Source: Atherix ibis (taxonomy: Eukaryota; Arthropoda; Insecta; Diptera; Athericidae). Taken from it: DNA of 64,000 nucleotides. The DNA is taken from the NCBI GenBank assembly GCA_958298945.1, contig OY282607.1:35435000-35498999 (forward strand). The letters are read 5' to 3'. Within the stretch, counting starts at the first letter, position 1. Every line of letters begins with the position of its first letter. Position numbers and translations under genes: made by a program. Under the pieces are notes generated by a model that did not search any database, was not told the DNA's origin, and was given only the letters and a program-made list of their open reading frames with translations. Of the stretch, positions 1 to 11,550 are shown one piece after another.

Positions 1-325
1 TTACCGGCAATCTGTACCATCATCTATCTGGACATGAGAAGAATTTAGCACGTGATGGCTGCAAGTAGAAGCTGATAAAAATATTTAAAAAAAAATGGAA
101 TGTATTAAAAGATCAGTAATAATTTAGCGGTAAAATATAATTATTTTTTTTTCATATTTTTAATTAGTTTACTTATGAAGTTAATTAGTCAAGAAAATTT
201 ATATATACAATATAAGAAAAAAATAATATTCAGAATCAAAATATTTGCTATAATACCAATTAGGAAGATGAAATTATGTTTGTTTAAGGGAAAAACTTGA
301 TTCTTTTAGGAAAAAAAGGAATATA
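1..325. other. AT-rich non-coding DNA
   Basis: I see no credible coding frame, RNA gene or repeat boundary here. The stretch is AT-rich and ends at the TA that flanks the first mariner. Confidence 0.5.
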
Positions 326-1508
326 GGAGGTCTGTTCAAAAGGTATCGCGAATTTTGTGTTTTTTCAAAAATTATTTATTTATTCATGAATATCTATTTT
401 GTCTCCTTCAAAGTAATCCCCACCAGATATTATACACTTATGCCAACATATTTTCCAATCCTCGAAGCACTTCAAAAAAATTTTTTTTGTGATCTTGTTC
501 AGCTCCTCCTTCGATGCCGTCTTTATTTCCTCAATCGTAGCATAGCGTCATCATTTCATTGGGCTCTTCAGTTTCGGAAACAAGAAAAAGTCACAGGGGG
601 GCCAGATCTGGGGAATACGGTGGGTGCGGCACTATTAGTGTGTTGTTTTTTGGCCCAAAATGGCAGAAGCCAATTTTTGTTCCTCCACAAATCCGTGCGT
701 TTATGGTGGATTGCTTCACGCAACTTACGCATAACTTGCAGATAATATTCCTTATTGACATTTCTACCCTGTGGCAAGAACTCATGATGCACCACGCCCC
801 TGCAATCGAAGAAAACTGTAAGCAAAACCTTAACATTCGACCGAAGTTGGCGCGTTTTTTCGGTCTTGGCTCATGCGGCAGCTTCAATAGGGATGATTGA
901 GCTTTGGTTTCCATGTCATAACCATAAACCCATGATTCGTCACCAGTTATGAACCTCTGGAGCAAATTTGGATCGTCGCGGACAGAGTCCAACAGCTCCT
1001 TAGCAATGTTAATGCGATGCTGTTTTTGATTCAAATTTAGCAATTTTGGTACGAATTTCGGGGCGACCCGTATCACGCTCAAATCATTGGTAAAAATCGA
1101 ATCGATATGTTTAAGTCCTCAGCAACTTCTTTTCTTCACTTCATCAATGTTTTCGTCTGTTGTTGACGTGCTCGGCCCTCTGAGAACATTTTGTACCACC
1201 GATAAACGTTGCTTCGGCCCAAGGTAGCTTCACCATATGCCACAGTCAACATTCGGAATACGTCCGCGCAATTAATTTTGTTTTTCATATAAAATTTCAT
1301 ACAGATACTTTGATCCATTTTTTGGAAGACGAGCCAAAACACGTGCAAGCAAAGCAGCTGTCAAAAATTAACTGATCATTCAAAATAGCTGTACTTATCG
1401 GCATAAGTGAGAGACATGAGTACCAACATAACGCCATAAAAAAATGAAAATCGAATATACGTAATCGGCGGAAATTCAAAATTCGCGATACTTTTTGAAC
1501 AGACCTCG
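326..1508 (-). mobile_element. Defective mariner-family transposon (copy E1)
   Basis: A 1183-bp mariner inserted at TA. The left end reads GGAGGTCTGTTCAAAA and the reverse complement of the right end reads CGAGGTCTGTTCAAAA. Both continue into TATCGCGAATTTTG, so the inverted repeats are about 30 bp with few differences. TA lies on both sides. The length is close to the roughly 1.3 kb usual for mariner. The transposase runs on the minus strand and is broken. A second copy with the same internal deletion lies at 59919-60689. The subfamily was not assigned. Confidence 0.9.
382..1318 (-). pseudogene. Broken mariner transposase in E1
   Basis: This is a relic of a DD34D mariner transposase, which would cut and paste its element. 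It reads from MDQ at 1318 through a helix-turn-helix region (VYRWYKMFSEGR), then after frameshifts through ITGDESWVYGYD, which carries the first catalytic Asp, and GVVHHEFLPQG near 800-760. It closes with GGDYFEGDKIDIHE and a stop at 384-382. The segment that should carry the second catalytic Asp (HHDNAPAH in the family) is missing: NKNWLLPFW runs straight into the sequence before PPYSPDLAP. It cannot be active because of the frame breaks and the lost Asp. The open frames on the plus strand here are shadows. Confidence 0.88.
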
Positions 1509-3899
1509 TATAAGAAAAAGAAAAGAAATGTGAAGGTACCGAATTTTTTTTCCCTACATTTTCTCTTCTGCTCTCTTCGTTTTGTTCTTCTTTCCTTTCT
1601 GTTTTCTTTTCTTTGTTTCTTAATTTTCTTTCATCTTTTGAATGTATATTTAAAAATATGATTATTTTATTTTTATTTATTGGGTACTGTTACCCATATA
1701 AAAATTTAAAAGTAATATATATTTAGCATGAAATAGAATAATTATTCCATTCCAATATATATTTATAATGATCTGAAATAATTTAGCACAGAAAATAGAA
1801 TTACGAAATTCGATTTTAAAATTCTTCCGAACTAAAAACCTTAAACAAATTGCATTAAAACAAAGAGAGAGACATTTATATATATTTTTTAAAGAAACTA
1901 CAATATTAATTATAATGAATTTTAACTAATTCAGTATTTTTATTCAAGGTTTATCTGGGCCTAGATTTTAGCATGAGGTAAGAGAGATCATCATCATTGA
2001 CAAAAGAGACACTCCAAATTTATTTGACCACGTAGTGCCACAAGAAGGATTTGGGAGTAGGCCAGGGAGAAAAGGACCATCTAAGTTTATCTCAGCAACG
2101 TACGTCGACTGTCGGGTCGGCCTTACCGCTTTTTTTACTTTTCTTTGTTTTTTTTGAGATCTTACTTTTAAAAAAATAATTTTTTTTATATCTTTAAATC
2201 TTTTTTTTAAATTTTCATATCTTTCCTTTTAATTTCTATTCCTTCGCTTTTTGCCTGGATAGTTTTTTTTTAGTATTATTTTTTAATTTTTTTTTCTAGT
2301 GTTCACCATTTTTTTTCTTTCCCTCCCATTGAAAATTTTAACACCTATATGTTCCGGCTAGATTTTTTCTACTTTTAGTAGGTGTACCTCTGCTAAAACT
2401 TCGAGCGCCTCTGTAGTCTTCGCATGAAGCTAGCGACAAGCATGCCTAGCAGAAACATGTGCTCTCTGAGTATGGTCGTCATTGACGACGAGTATGGTAG
2501 TAAATAATTAATTTTTATCCAAATTTTAATACGAAATAATTCTTTAAATTTTTGCTCATACCATAACATAATTATGTACACAACTGTATAGCTTTTTTCT
2601 TTTAAAATTTATTTTATATTTTAAGTAGCATTCAGAGCTTATGTTATAGTTCATGCTGATTTATACTACGACCAATGGTGAAAGTTGTTTTTAATTAAAA
2701 AATACATACAATATACCATATATCAGAATTTAAACGTACTAAAAATCTTCTTTCTCCATAAAGTTTGTTATCATTTTTTTTTGGAAAGTTTTGAATAAAT
2801 TTTAAGTTTTTTTTTTTGGAAATTGCGCTTACGAACCAGTTGCGGTTGTGAAAAAATATATGGAATTTTGGCAATACTTTCAAGGTTTTGAATGTCAGAA
2901 TATGTTGATAGGTTGATGACTTATCGAATCGCGGATATAGTTGAAGTTTTTTTTCTTAATTTTTCAAGTTGTTTTGAATTTTGGTTTTGGTTTCATAAAA
3001 ATGTTTTAGTAAATAATTTCTGTTCTGAATTATTAATTTTTCAGTATTGTAAATTTACAAAAGTATTCAATTATTCAAAATACAATTCCATAAACGATTT
3101 TGGTATATAATTACTTTACATTTGAAAATGGATTCATAAAACTGCAAATACTCGTAGAAATAAGTAACTTATTTACAAACATTTTTAGGTTACAGTCTTT
3201 TTAAAATTGAACGTTTTTATTTTTATACAATACAAATTTAACGATTTTCTTTCGCTGAACACAAAAAGTGATAATTCTAAAAGCTTTTTAGAGAAAATGG
3301 TGATAATTCTAAAAGGTTTTGGAAAAAGCTTTCGCTGAACAAAAATTAATAATTTTAAAAAATAAAAGGGATTTTACCTTGTATAAGCTTTTCCCTTAAA
3401 AGGAATTTTATCATTATAAAGAGGATATTTGTCATTTGAATTGTAAAATTTTATTAATTTTTTATTAGTTTTATTTATGAAATTTTTATTATTATATATT
3501 TATTAGATATTAAAAATCACTAAATATTTACGATAAACATCTTATTATTTTAATATAGGATATTTAATTTGAAGTCATTTCGGTTAAGTGTCATTCTGTA
3601 TTGTTAAAGTTTGACAGTTTCAGAGAGTAGACGCGGCCATTTTTGTTATATGTCATTCTCTTAGTTGCTATTTAATTATTATGAAGCATTATAGCCTTCA
3701 ATTACATAAAATAATGGTGTAAACAATTTGACGCAAATAATTTATCAATTGCTTAGCGCTCAGAAAATTGCGTGAAAGATTGCGTCATAAAATTGTACCT
3801 TTAAATTGCGTTGTTGATTTTGTAGTAATTAATTTTGTAGTAAAAAAGATGGTACGATATTGACTAGAATTTTGTACAGGTATAAATTTACAAAATTCA
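1509..3899. other. AT-rich non-coding DNA with short repeats
   Basis: No gene is supported. At 3258-3355 a motif close to GTGATAATTCTAAAAG recurs two to three times beside repeats of TTTCGCTGAACA, a small decayed tandem repeat. A TACTCGTA octamer lies at 3149-3156. The short open frames are chance. Confidence 0.5.
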
Positions 3900-4335
3900 T
3901 GATATAAGAACTTCGCAGCCCAGAGATCTAATAGACCGCTGGGAATGAAGCGAACATTTTTCAGACCTCCAAAAGCAATTCATAAATGACCTCTAGTGTT
4001 GTAGAATAACTATGTGTTGCAGTGTTTGGGCCAGAGATGTCATTTGTACGTATTTCTTTGAGGACAATGTTATGGTAACTGGTGAGCGATATCACATATA
4101 ATTCCAACAGAACCGTGCCACGCTATACACTACAACAGCCATAATGGAAATTCTGCAACTGATATTCTTTATCAAATTATGTCGAATAGAGTTGATATCG
4201 ATTGGCACTACAACTTTCTAGATTTATCCACTCCCAATATTTTTCTGTGCGGATACCTAATGGAAAAAGTCTACGCTAAGTAATCGAAGACAATAAAATA
4301 ACTTAAATACTCTCCATAGTATTACTAAAAACCTC
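3900..4335 (+). mobile_element. Decayed DDE_3-type transposase relic
   Basis: Conceptual translation gives fragments in order: VWARDVICTYFFEDN, VTGERYHI, FQQNRATLYTTTAIMEIL and FCADT.WKKSTL. These match the order VWCA...GPYFFEDN, VNGDRY, WFQQDGATCHTA and FFLWGYVKEKVYA in Tc1/mariner-superfamily transposases with a DDE_3 domain that are common in insects. Stops and frameshifts are frequent, and no ends were found. A second relic of the same kind lies in reverse orientation at 56440-56880. This is an old fossil. Confidence 0.6.
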
Positions 4336-4960
4336 CAGCTGAAATCGCCTTCACATCGGCGGTTACATCCGTTTTTTTTAAATTTTGAGAAACTCAGAAA
4401 TCCCTTTTTCCGATAAAAACTCGTTGATGCAGATCACCGTGTGATGAAGACCCTTTTTTCTGAGCCTTTCAGGAAGTTTTACTGTTAATAAATCCCACTC
4501 GTTTCACATTTTCAGCAGTTCTTGATGTTCACTGAGTGAAGTAATCCCCTTCAAAACAGTTTTCTTCTTCTATACTTTTCAAAGACTTCTTTATATAAAA
4601 CTTGGTTGATAGTTTGTCCTCGAAGCAGGATTTTTTTTTTCATTAATTATAGTTGTTGCAGGCTTTACTGAGCGAAGTTCATCTCCCACTGCATCTCAGT
4701 CTTCTAAAAATGCTTTATGATATCGAAAAACCTGTGGTTTTGATAAGAAATATGCACAATAAGTTCGTTATAATTTGTCGTAGGGCAAAATTGATGGCGC
4801 GACCTTGCTCCAAATGTCACACAAACTCACTTATCATGCTCTATAGGATCGCGTAGTTATGGAACGGAGTTGAAACTTGTACTGCACGTCTGAGAGGGAC
4901 TAACGCATAAATCTGCAGTGTTGCCAAATCGCACTCTATGATGTCAGTTTCATTACTTTT
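4336..4960 (-). mobile_element. Mariner relic (HTH_48 type), reverse orientation
   Basis: On the minus strand the N-terminal part (LEQGRAINFAL) begins near 4815, the region before the second catalytic Asp is represented near 4440-4400 (INEFLSEKGIS), and the C-terminal VTADVKAIS lies near 4345. The leader carries TGTTGCCAAATCGCACTC and a block close to CGTTCCATAACTACGCGATCC, also found in relics at 28.9, 31.0, 16.7 and 50.2 kb. Many frame breaks make it dead. A shortened derivative is at 8118-8245. Confidence 0.65.
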
Positions 4961-5401
4961 CTAGACTATTCATTCTTTAAGCATATTTTTAAAAAATCAA
5001 AGTCTGAAACCCGCCGCTATAATTTGTACCAATTTAAAAAAAAACCTAATTTAGTTTTTAAAATTTTCGGGTTTTTTGTAATTTTTAACAACTAATAGAT
5101 ACTGAAATTTTTAACAAAAACCAGAGCATCTTTAACTATTTAAAAATTAAAAAAAAATTCTTTACATTTTTCCAAGATTTGAGTAATTTTTGGATATTTT
5201 AGTTTATATAAAATGTGAAATTCAGTATCCTCACTTTCTACTCACAAACTTCTTCTATTAACATACTATAGATTAATAATTTTGAATTTATTCGATGAAA
5301 ACCAAAATACAATTCCTTCACAATAAAGCAATATTTAATTATAAATAAAAATGATTTATTTTAAATAAATAACTACATTAGTAATTTTTTTTAAAAACAA
5401 A
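4961..5401. other. AT-rich spacer downstream of gene A
   Basis: No gene or structured repeat is visible. It lies beyond the 3' end of gene A and may hold further polyadenylation signals. Confidence 0.45.
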
Positions 5402-5407
5402 TTTATT
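5402..5407 (-). promoter_or_regulatory. Candidate polyadenylation signal of gene A
   Basis: AATAAA on the minus strand, about 70 bases after the gene A stop codon at 5476-5474. Such hexamers are frequent in DNA this AT-rich, so only its position supports it. Confidence 0.4.
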
Positions 5408-5473
5408 CACTATAATTACAAATTTTTTTTTCCAATTTTTTATATGACAAAATGTATTTATTTTGGTTATATT

Positions 5474-7387
5474 TTATTTATTATTTTTAATAAAATTTTT
5501 AATAATAAGTATTATAAATAATGCTGATAATAGAGTAAAGGCTGTTGGTAATATGTATTCAAGAATCGGAAGTACTTTAATTGTAAAGTAGAGTAGGGAG
5601 ATAATTTCTGACGTTAGATTTTTCTGATGCTAAAATTATTATGGAAAATAAAGAGAATCTATTTAGGAATATTTAAGGAGAAATGATTTTTTTTCTCTTA
5701 CATATTCTAGCCAAACTGTAGGTACAATCATTCCACTAAGTTTTTGGAGACTCTTCGGCACATTATTGAGCTTTGGTATCAACATGTTGCTTTGAGATCT
5801 TGCACATTGTTCAAAAGGGACACCTGTTTTTGGTTCTATAATAGCAAATGAACTGTGCTCTTCCCAATTTGGATGGAAGCCTTCGTATTGATCATTCCAA
5901 AATCCAGTTCGGCCATAGAAATGTGGCATCGATATGACTACGGATACTCCTGAAAAAAAAGAGAAAATATTTTTTTTTTTAATCTTGAATACTTTTGTTT
6001 TCAGCTCCCCCATTATTTACGAGTCTTAATAAATACTTACCATCATAGCATTTTGAAACATCAGTCAATCCACTTGGTAGAGGATGTCGGGGGTTACCCT
6101 TATAACAATCTGCTGTTAAATTTTCAAAACGATCATACATACTTGGTTCTGCTATAAATTTGTACGCTTTCATTGATTCCTTGTGAACTTCCTTTTCGAA
6201 AATGAGCGGAATGGGTCGGCAGACAGTTTTGCGCCAATAATATATTACTGAGTTTTTATCCAAATTCCCAGGATAATTAGCTCCTTCTGTAGAATTTTCC
6301 AATGATGCATTACAATCCCCAAATTCTGGCATAAAGCCAGGAACGTATGGTCTGCCATTGTAAGTATTTATCCTGAAAAATTTTTCTGCACCATTTTCAG
6401 GGCCAATTTTTACATTTACACGATCAGTAAAGTCTTTGTATACCTAAAATGATGTTAAATATTCGAATTTTTTTTGTGAATTTCAATTTTGATAGTATTT
6501 TATTGAAAGTAAAGAAGGAAAGTTAGTTGCATACATTGTGCAATGCCCCACCATTATCACTGACGGCTACAAAAGGTAGATGCTTCCGAATCCAAAGCAG
6601 TGATGGTGTTGTGAGATTCCACAAATAATTGTAGACAGTCGTATTTATAAATACATTGTCTTCTTCAATTATAGAATCAAAAACTGATGACAAAAATTCC
6701 ATATTGTAGCTCTCCAAAACTGATGTCATCCCTAAGAATACAATATTAGGAACGATTATGGTTCGATTTAATATTCCAGGTTCATTTCGATCTGGTAGAA
6801 ATTCCAAATGTCGCCTCACTGTGTAAGACATTGTAGAATTAGAATGGAACTCGACATCGGTATGTTCAAGCCATTCCCGATATATAATAGGTCCGAACTC
6901 TTTTATTTTGATCTTCTTATCAGTGCCATTCAAAAAGGCATTAGGATTCGTCACAGTAAATATAAAGGTTCTTTGAAGAATCTCAGGTTTTGGTAATCGC
7001 CACCATTCGAACGGTGGGTATCCAGGAGTCATTCGTAATTTTTCTTCCATAAATAAATCGAATAAAGAGTATTTCATTGTAAGAATTCCTATAGTAAGAG
7101 TAACACTCAATAATACTAAGTAGGCAATGATACCTGAAAATAGAGATATAAAAAGTTTTTTTTAATATTAATACTATTAAAATTAAAGTCTCCTTAAAAT
7201 GTTGAAATATTTTGCTTAACTTACAATAAGTTTTTTTCTTCTGCGGTTGCCTTTGTACAACATAATTTTTTTGATTTTCAATTTTATTAATCAAACTATT
7301 TTCTGTTATTACTTCGGTAGATGTTGAATCTTTCATAATTGTTGTTTTTTTATTTGTCTCAAAATTATTTTTATGTTCAAAAGTCAT
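5474..7387 (-). CDS. CD36/SR-B family scavenger receptor (gene A), five exons
   Basis: A CD36-family membrane receptor; relatives bind lipids, lipoproteins, pheromones or dying cells at the plasma membrane. Coding exons on the minus strand are 7387-7225, 7133-6535, 6443-6041, 5949-5702 and 5629-5474. All introns are GT/AG with lengths 91, 91, 91 and 72. The phases agree and give 1569 bases, 522 residues, a usual family length. Residues 1-54 form an unusually long cytoplasmic tail; the first membrane span is about 56-75. FEWWRLP (96-102), FTVTNPNAFLNG, EFGPIIYREW, IVPN and a glycosylation-rich ectodomain follow. The second span (about 492-514) and a lysine-rich tail come from the last exon, which the open frame ending at 5663 misses because it reads into the intron. 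Cysteines are 298, 329, 367, 386 and 437; one pair usual in the family is absent. The start is the first ATG; Met18 is an alternative. The substrate and ortholog are not identified. Confidence 0.9.
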
Positions 7388-7982
7388 TTTTCCGTTATTA
7401 TTTTCTCAAGTACAAAATCAAAAATTCCCAATATTTAATATAGTTTCGATAAGAATTAAGATCGTTTCTTATGTGTATTCGAACATTTTCTAAAAATTGA
7501 AAATAAAAATTTCCTATATTTTAATTGATGAATAAGTACGGGGTACCCCATTTACAAATAAAAATAAAACTTATCGACTTTATTAATAAAAAGTATTTTT
7601 TCTAAAATCTTACAAGATATGAAAACATTTTCTGAAGTCAGGGAAATATTGATGAAAACTAAAATGTTGAGGATTGCTAAATGAGTTTTGTTAAAAAATT
7701 CGCCAAGTAGCCAAAAGTTTGTGGTAATACCTTAAAAGGCTCATGGCGCATATCCAAATGACCTCCCTTAACAGGCAATACATTTGATGTGTACGTCCTG
7801 CGTTAATACGCAAAGCCAACAACACACGTGTTGCACTAATTTTGAATGATCAATAAAAATATATTTCATATTTTACTAAAAGATATCAATTTTCAATGAT
7901 ATAAAATTAAAAAAAAAAACTATGAAACAAAATTAATTATTTTCTTAAAATCAATAATTTTTTTTTGTTAATTCCACCGAAC
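7388..7982. other. AT-rich region upstream of gene A
   Basis: This must hold the 5' UTR or promoter of gene A, or an upstream non-coding exon, but I see no TATA box or initiator that stands out from the AT-rich background. Confidence 0.35.
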
Positions 7983-8355
7983 AGCCCAATTCGGTAACTT
8001 CTTCTACGCAGCCGCCTGTTAATTACTACGCTCAAACTCCGGCAGAAATGCATGTAGAGCAAAACTTCGAAATGTTTAGAAGACGAGAAAATAAAAGTAC
8101 ACAAAATAAAATTTTCACTCGTTTTACATTTTCAGCAGTTCTTGATATTAACTGAGCGAAGTAATCCCCTTCAAAACAGATTTCTTCTTCTAAGCATAAT
8201 CTGCAGTGTTGCCAAATTGCACTCTATGATGTCAGTTTCATTACTGTTCTAAAATATTCAACAGCCCAATTCGGTAACTTCTTCTACGCAGCCGCCTATT
8301 AATTACTACGCTCAAACTCCGGCACAAATGCATGTAGAGCAAAACTCCGAAATGT
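7983..8355. repeat. 93-bp direct repeat pair flanking a mariner deletion derivative
   Basis: A block beginning near CCCAATTCGGTAACTTCTTC and ending AAAACTTCGAAATG at 7983-8075 is repeated with a handful of changes at 8263-8355. Between the copies, 8118-8245 matches both ends of the mariner relic at 4336-4960 but lacks its middle. Confidence 0.75.
8118..8245 (-). mobile_element. Internally deleted derivative of the 4.3-5.0 kb mariner relic
   Basis: The left part (TTCAGCAGTTCTTGAT, then GAAGTAATCCCCTTCAAAAC) matches 4490-4580. The right part (CTGCAGTGTTGCCAAATTG, then ATGATGTCAGTTTCATTACT) matches 4910-4960. The roughly 330 bases between them are missing. Confidence 0.7.
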
Positions 8356-8739
8356 AAAATTTTCCAGATTAAATATGGTTTTGTAATAAGCCAAAAATTG
8401 AAGGGCATACGGACATGGAAATAAGAGGTTTGTTCCAAATCTAAAATATTTGTCATAAGCACCAATAACTCAGACTTAAAATGCAAAGTTTGTGCAAGAA
8501 AAGGTCACTTAAAGGAAAATAATTTTTGCCAAAAAAATATAGTCATAACAATTAGACTGCCACCTAAATTACAAGACATAAATATTAATTGTAGGAGAGA
8601 AAGTCCTTTATGGACTTCCCGATAATAAACAAATTTTTTTGTAAAGACATCTTTCTTGCTTTGTAATGGTTGAATAAAAGAAAAGGTGCAAAAAAATGCG
8701 ATAAAAATATTTATATTAAATAAAATGACATTTTTCTTT

Positions 8740-9600
8740 TAGAGAGGAACCCCTTAAGTAATACGACAGTATTAAACCATAGTATCCATCCGAGGACATG
8801 TTTCTACGTACGCTCTAACTGCGTTTGTCCTTAAGAGGTACCTAAACCTATTGGCCATATTTTCCCCCATAACCACTTTCGTGTGGTCATAGAGAGGGAC
8901 ATTTTACGACTTTGTTCTTTCAATTCACCTACCCTCACGGTTAAGCTAAGCATATGTGTGGATTGAAATACGAAAATCGATGGAACTTATTGGAAAGCGT
9001 GCAAAACTATCCAACGTTTGCACCTCAGACTGCGCCCTAGTTGGCTGCTTCACATTTAAAACCCACAGCCACCTCGAAGCCTACGCCAATAGTCCGGGCT
9101 CATTATGGGCGGTGCTTAGGGTCTTGACAATGTCAAACTAGTTTGCCGAAGAGTGGCGAGCGCGTAACCTTGAGTTCGCAGTAGAGTAATTTTCCTTTCG
9201 TGTTCCCGTAAGAACGCCCACCAGAATTTCACGAGTTCATAATCGCAATTCATTCGATGGTTCATGGTACAAAAAGCACTGTTAGGCTTTTTGTACCATG
9301 AACCATCGTATGAATTGCGATTACTATCGGATATCTACTTTTGCCCCTTGTTAGCCACTTGCCATCATTGGAATGATAAGCTGGTATATACTCAACATAC
9401 CGTCGCGGTAGCGGTTCACTCTGAAAGCAGATTGACCCTCTATTAATCAAAAATAATACAGGTTGCCTGAAATACATAAATGAAATTAATAGGCGGGTAG
9501 AGGAAAATATTATCCGCAGGTGTTATAGCGCCCAGTAAGTCTCCCCTGGAATCCATCATTGTTGGTAGTGCCGAAAAAAGTATACTCAAATATACTTTTT
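8740..9600 (+). mobile_element. Decayed LTR-retrotransposon-like relic, possibly Ty3/gypsy pol
   Basis: This segment is visibly richer in G and C than its surroundings. Near 9480-9580, across a frame break, it translates to EINRRVEENIIR followed by GVIAPSKSPLES, which resembles the GIIxPSxSPxxSP segment at the start of Ty3/gypsy reverse transcriptases. No LTRs, integrase or protease were found, and the upstream part was not recognised. It carries a hairpin at 9241-9322 and a short direct repeat at about 9559-9625. Confidence 0.35.
9241..9322. repeat. Near-perfect hairpin, 37-bp arms
   Basis: Left arm 9241-9277 and right arm 9286-9322 are reverse complements with one mismatch; the spacer is the 8-base ACTGTTAG. 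The high identity suggests a recent inverted duplication. Confidence 0.92.
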
Positions 9601-10480
9601 TTCTAATTGTTGGTAGTGCCGAAATTATATTGTATTATCGAAGAAATAGCTTAGAAAAAAATTTGTTTAAAAATATTTATTTTATGCGAAAAGATGTTGA
9701 AATGAGTTAAAAGCGAAAAGAATATAATTTAAAGCTAAAAATGGAAGTTTTGAACTTCAAAAAAAAAACTTCCTAAAAAACGAAATGATTTATATAAATC
9801 TAGTGAATTAAAAACTTATTTCTATTATTAATACTTGACGAATAATTAACATAAGTTGACATATTTGCGAAACACATGACGACATCAAAGACGATGCATA
9901 TTCGTAGTGTAGGCAAAATTTAAAATGTCATATGAACTTCACTTTTAATAATTATTCCTTCTGGATTTCCTAAACCATCTGAAATTAAAAATTTTAATAA
10001 GGGTCCCGGTTATGATGAAACAAAAGCAATTATATAATATAGTTTTTCCTTTTCTATATAAGTTTTCCTTGATAAAAATGATATCTAAGCTAGAATAAAC
10101 TCATGCGTTTAAGTCCTAACAAAATGATACAATTAGAATAACTGGCGCTTATAGCAGGGTTAAGGCGAATCGAGGCATCAGACTAGTCAGTGGAGCACAT
10201 CGGAATCTCCCGATGGACTCAATCCTAATCGCAACTGGTATAAAACGCATCTTTTCTTAGCTTCATAAAGCCCGAGTTAGATTGATTCTATTAACCTTTG
10301 CTTTCCTATATTTTTTATTTGTATAATTTAATTAAAACTACTATGACCACCCCCAATTCGAATAGAAATTCACCCTCTTTATCTTGAATAATCTCAATGT
10401 TAGCAAAGATCATTTCACTTCAAAAATTTTTTTCGGTTGGAAGAAATGTTGAAAATATCTACATCTCTAAACTGTTTTAA
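9601..10480. other. AT-rich non-coding DNA
   Basis: No credible gene or recognised repeat. The last 350 bases are somewhat less AT-rich. Confidence 0.45.
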
Positions 10481-11550
10481 GAAGGAAACTACCGACTCTT
10501 CTATCTACAGGACAGTTGGACGGGCACGAAGATATTTGATTACTGTTTGTGGATGAAACGACCGACCTCAATGCAACTTCATTTGCAGTTATCCAGGTCA
10601 ATAGAATCAAAATCCGTTATTTTAATTGTGTGGTACTTTGTAGAGGGCGCCCCAGTTCAGTTGAAATTGCTATAGCCTTTTTTAATTGACGCAATATCAT
10701 CATATACACTTTCAGCTGAGCTGCCCTCAAAGTTATTCGCGTCCCATTCAATGATCCTGTACTCAGCGAGATTCGACAACAACCAACTCAAAAATAGAAT
10801 TGTCAAGTTGCATTGAGTGCCGGGTAAGTGGGAATTCTACGAAATTAACGTCCTCCTTTCTACGAATGAACTCTCCAACAGCTATCTCTAGTCTGGCTCC
10901 CCTACTATTAGGGATGGTAAACAACATCCTCAGGCAAACGTAGAAATACAGACTGGACCAATAGAGAGAAATTTTTCACCGTCTTACTGGCCAGTTGCTA
11001 ACAATTAAGTCCACCCAACATCTTTACCGAAATTTTGGTTATAAAAACTGCTAAACCGAACTCGTGGTTTATTGGAAAAAACTTAATTTGAGTCCTTTGC
11101 TGATGTTGTTATTGGTAAAGTCTCTTACACAAGAACCAGAAGCTATTTTGTAGCGACAAGACCATGAAGCCATTTGGCGACTTCATATTATGTGTGGGTT
11201 GATATTGTCAGCTTACCTAATAAACTGGTCGATAGTTCGAAGTTGTTAAATTTTATGGAGTATATAAGATTATTTTAGAAAATTAAAGAGAAGACTTGGA
11301 ATTTTTAGGACTACGAGCTCCACAATGTTAGGCGTCCCATTCAAATAGAATGAGGTACTAACTAGAGGTACTAAGTTGAACACCACAGAAATGGCATGAA
11401 GAACAAGGTTGTAGATGTGGTAAGTTTTGAATATCAGTGAAAATAGGACGGTTGAGAGCCTCCCTCACCAGAACATGACTTGGAATCGCCCAACGCTATT
11501 CAACCTTTTGGTTGCTCAACAACCAATATTGGACACAGCTGAGAACCCGG
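10481..11550. other. Unassigned, less AT-rich segment, probably an old element or gene relic
   Basis: The composition is closer to coding DNA than the flanks. The longest interrupted open reading lies on the minus strand (for example LLSNLAEYRIIEWDANNFEG near 10780-10720), with stops and frame shifts. I could not assign it to a transposon or host family. Confidence 0.3.

Noticed and set aside
386..900. Plus-strand frames of 113-119 codons in E1
   Set aside because: They are antisense shadows of the minus-strand mariner transposase.
5663..6013. Frame ending ...YVREKKSFLLKYS as the C terminus of gene A
   Set aside because: It would lack the second membrane span. A GTAAGA donor after LEY and an acceptor at 5631-5630 lead to an exon with the missing span.
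6983..7387. 134-codon frame taken as one protein
   Set aside because: Only its first 54 codons are exonic; the rest reads through a GTAAGT donor into intron 1 of gene A.
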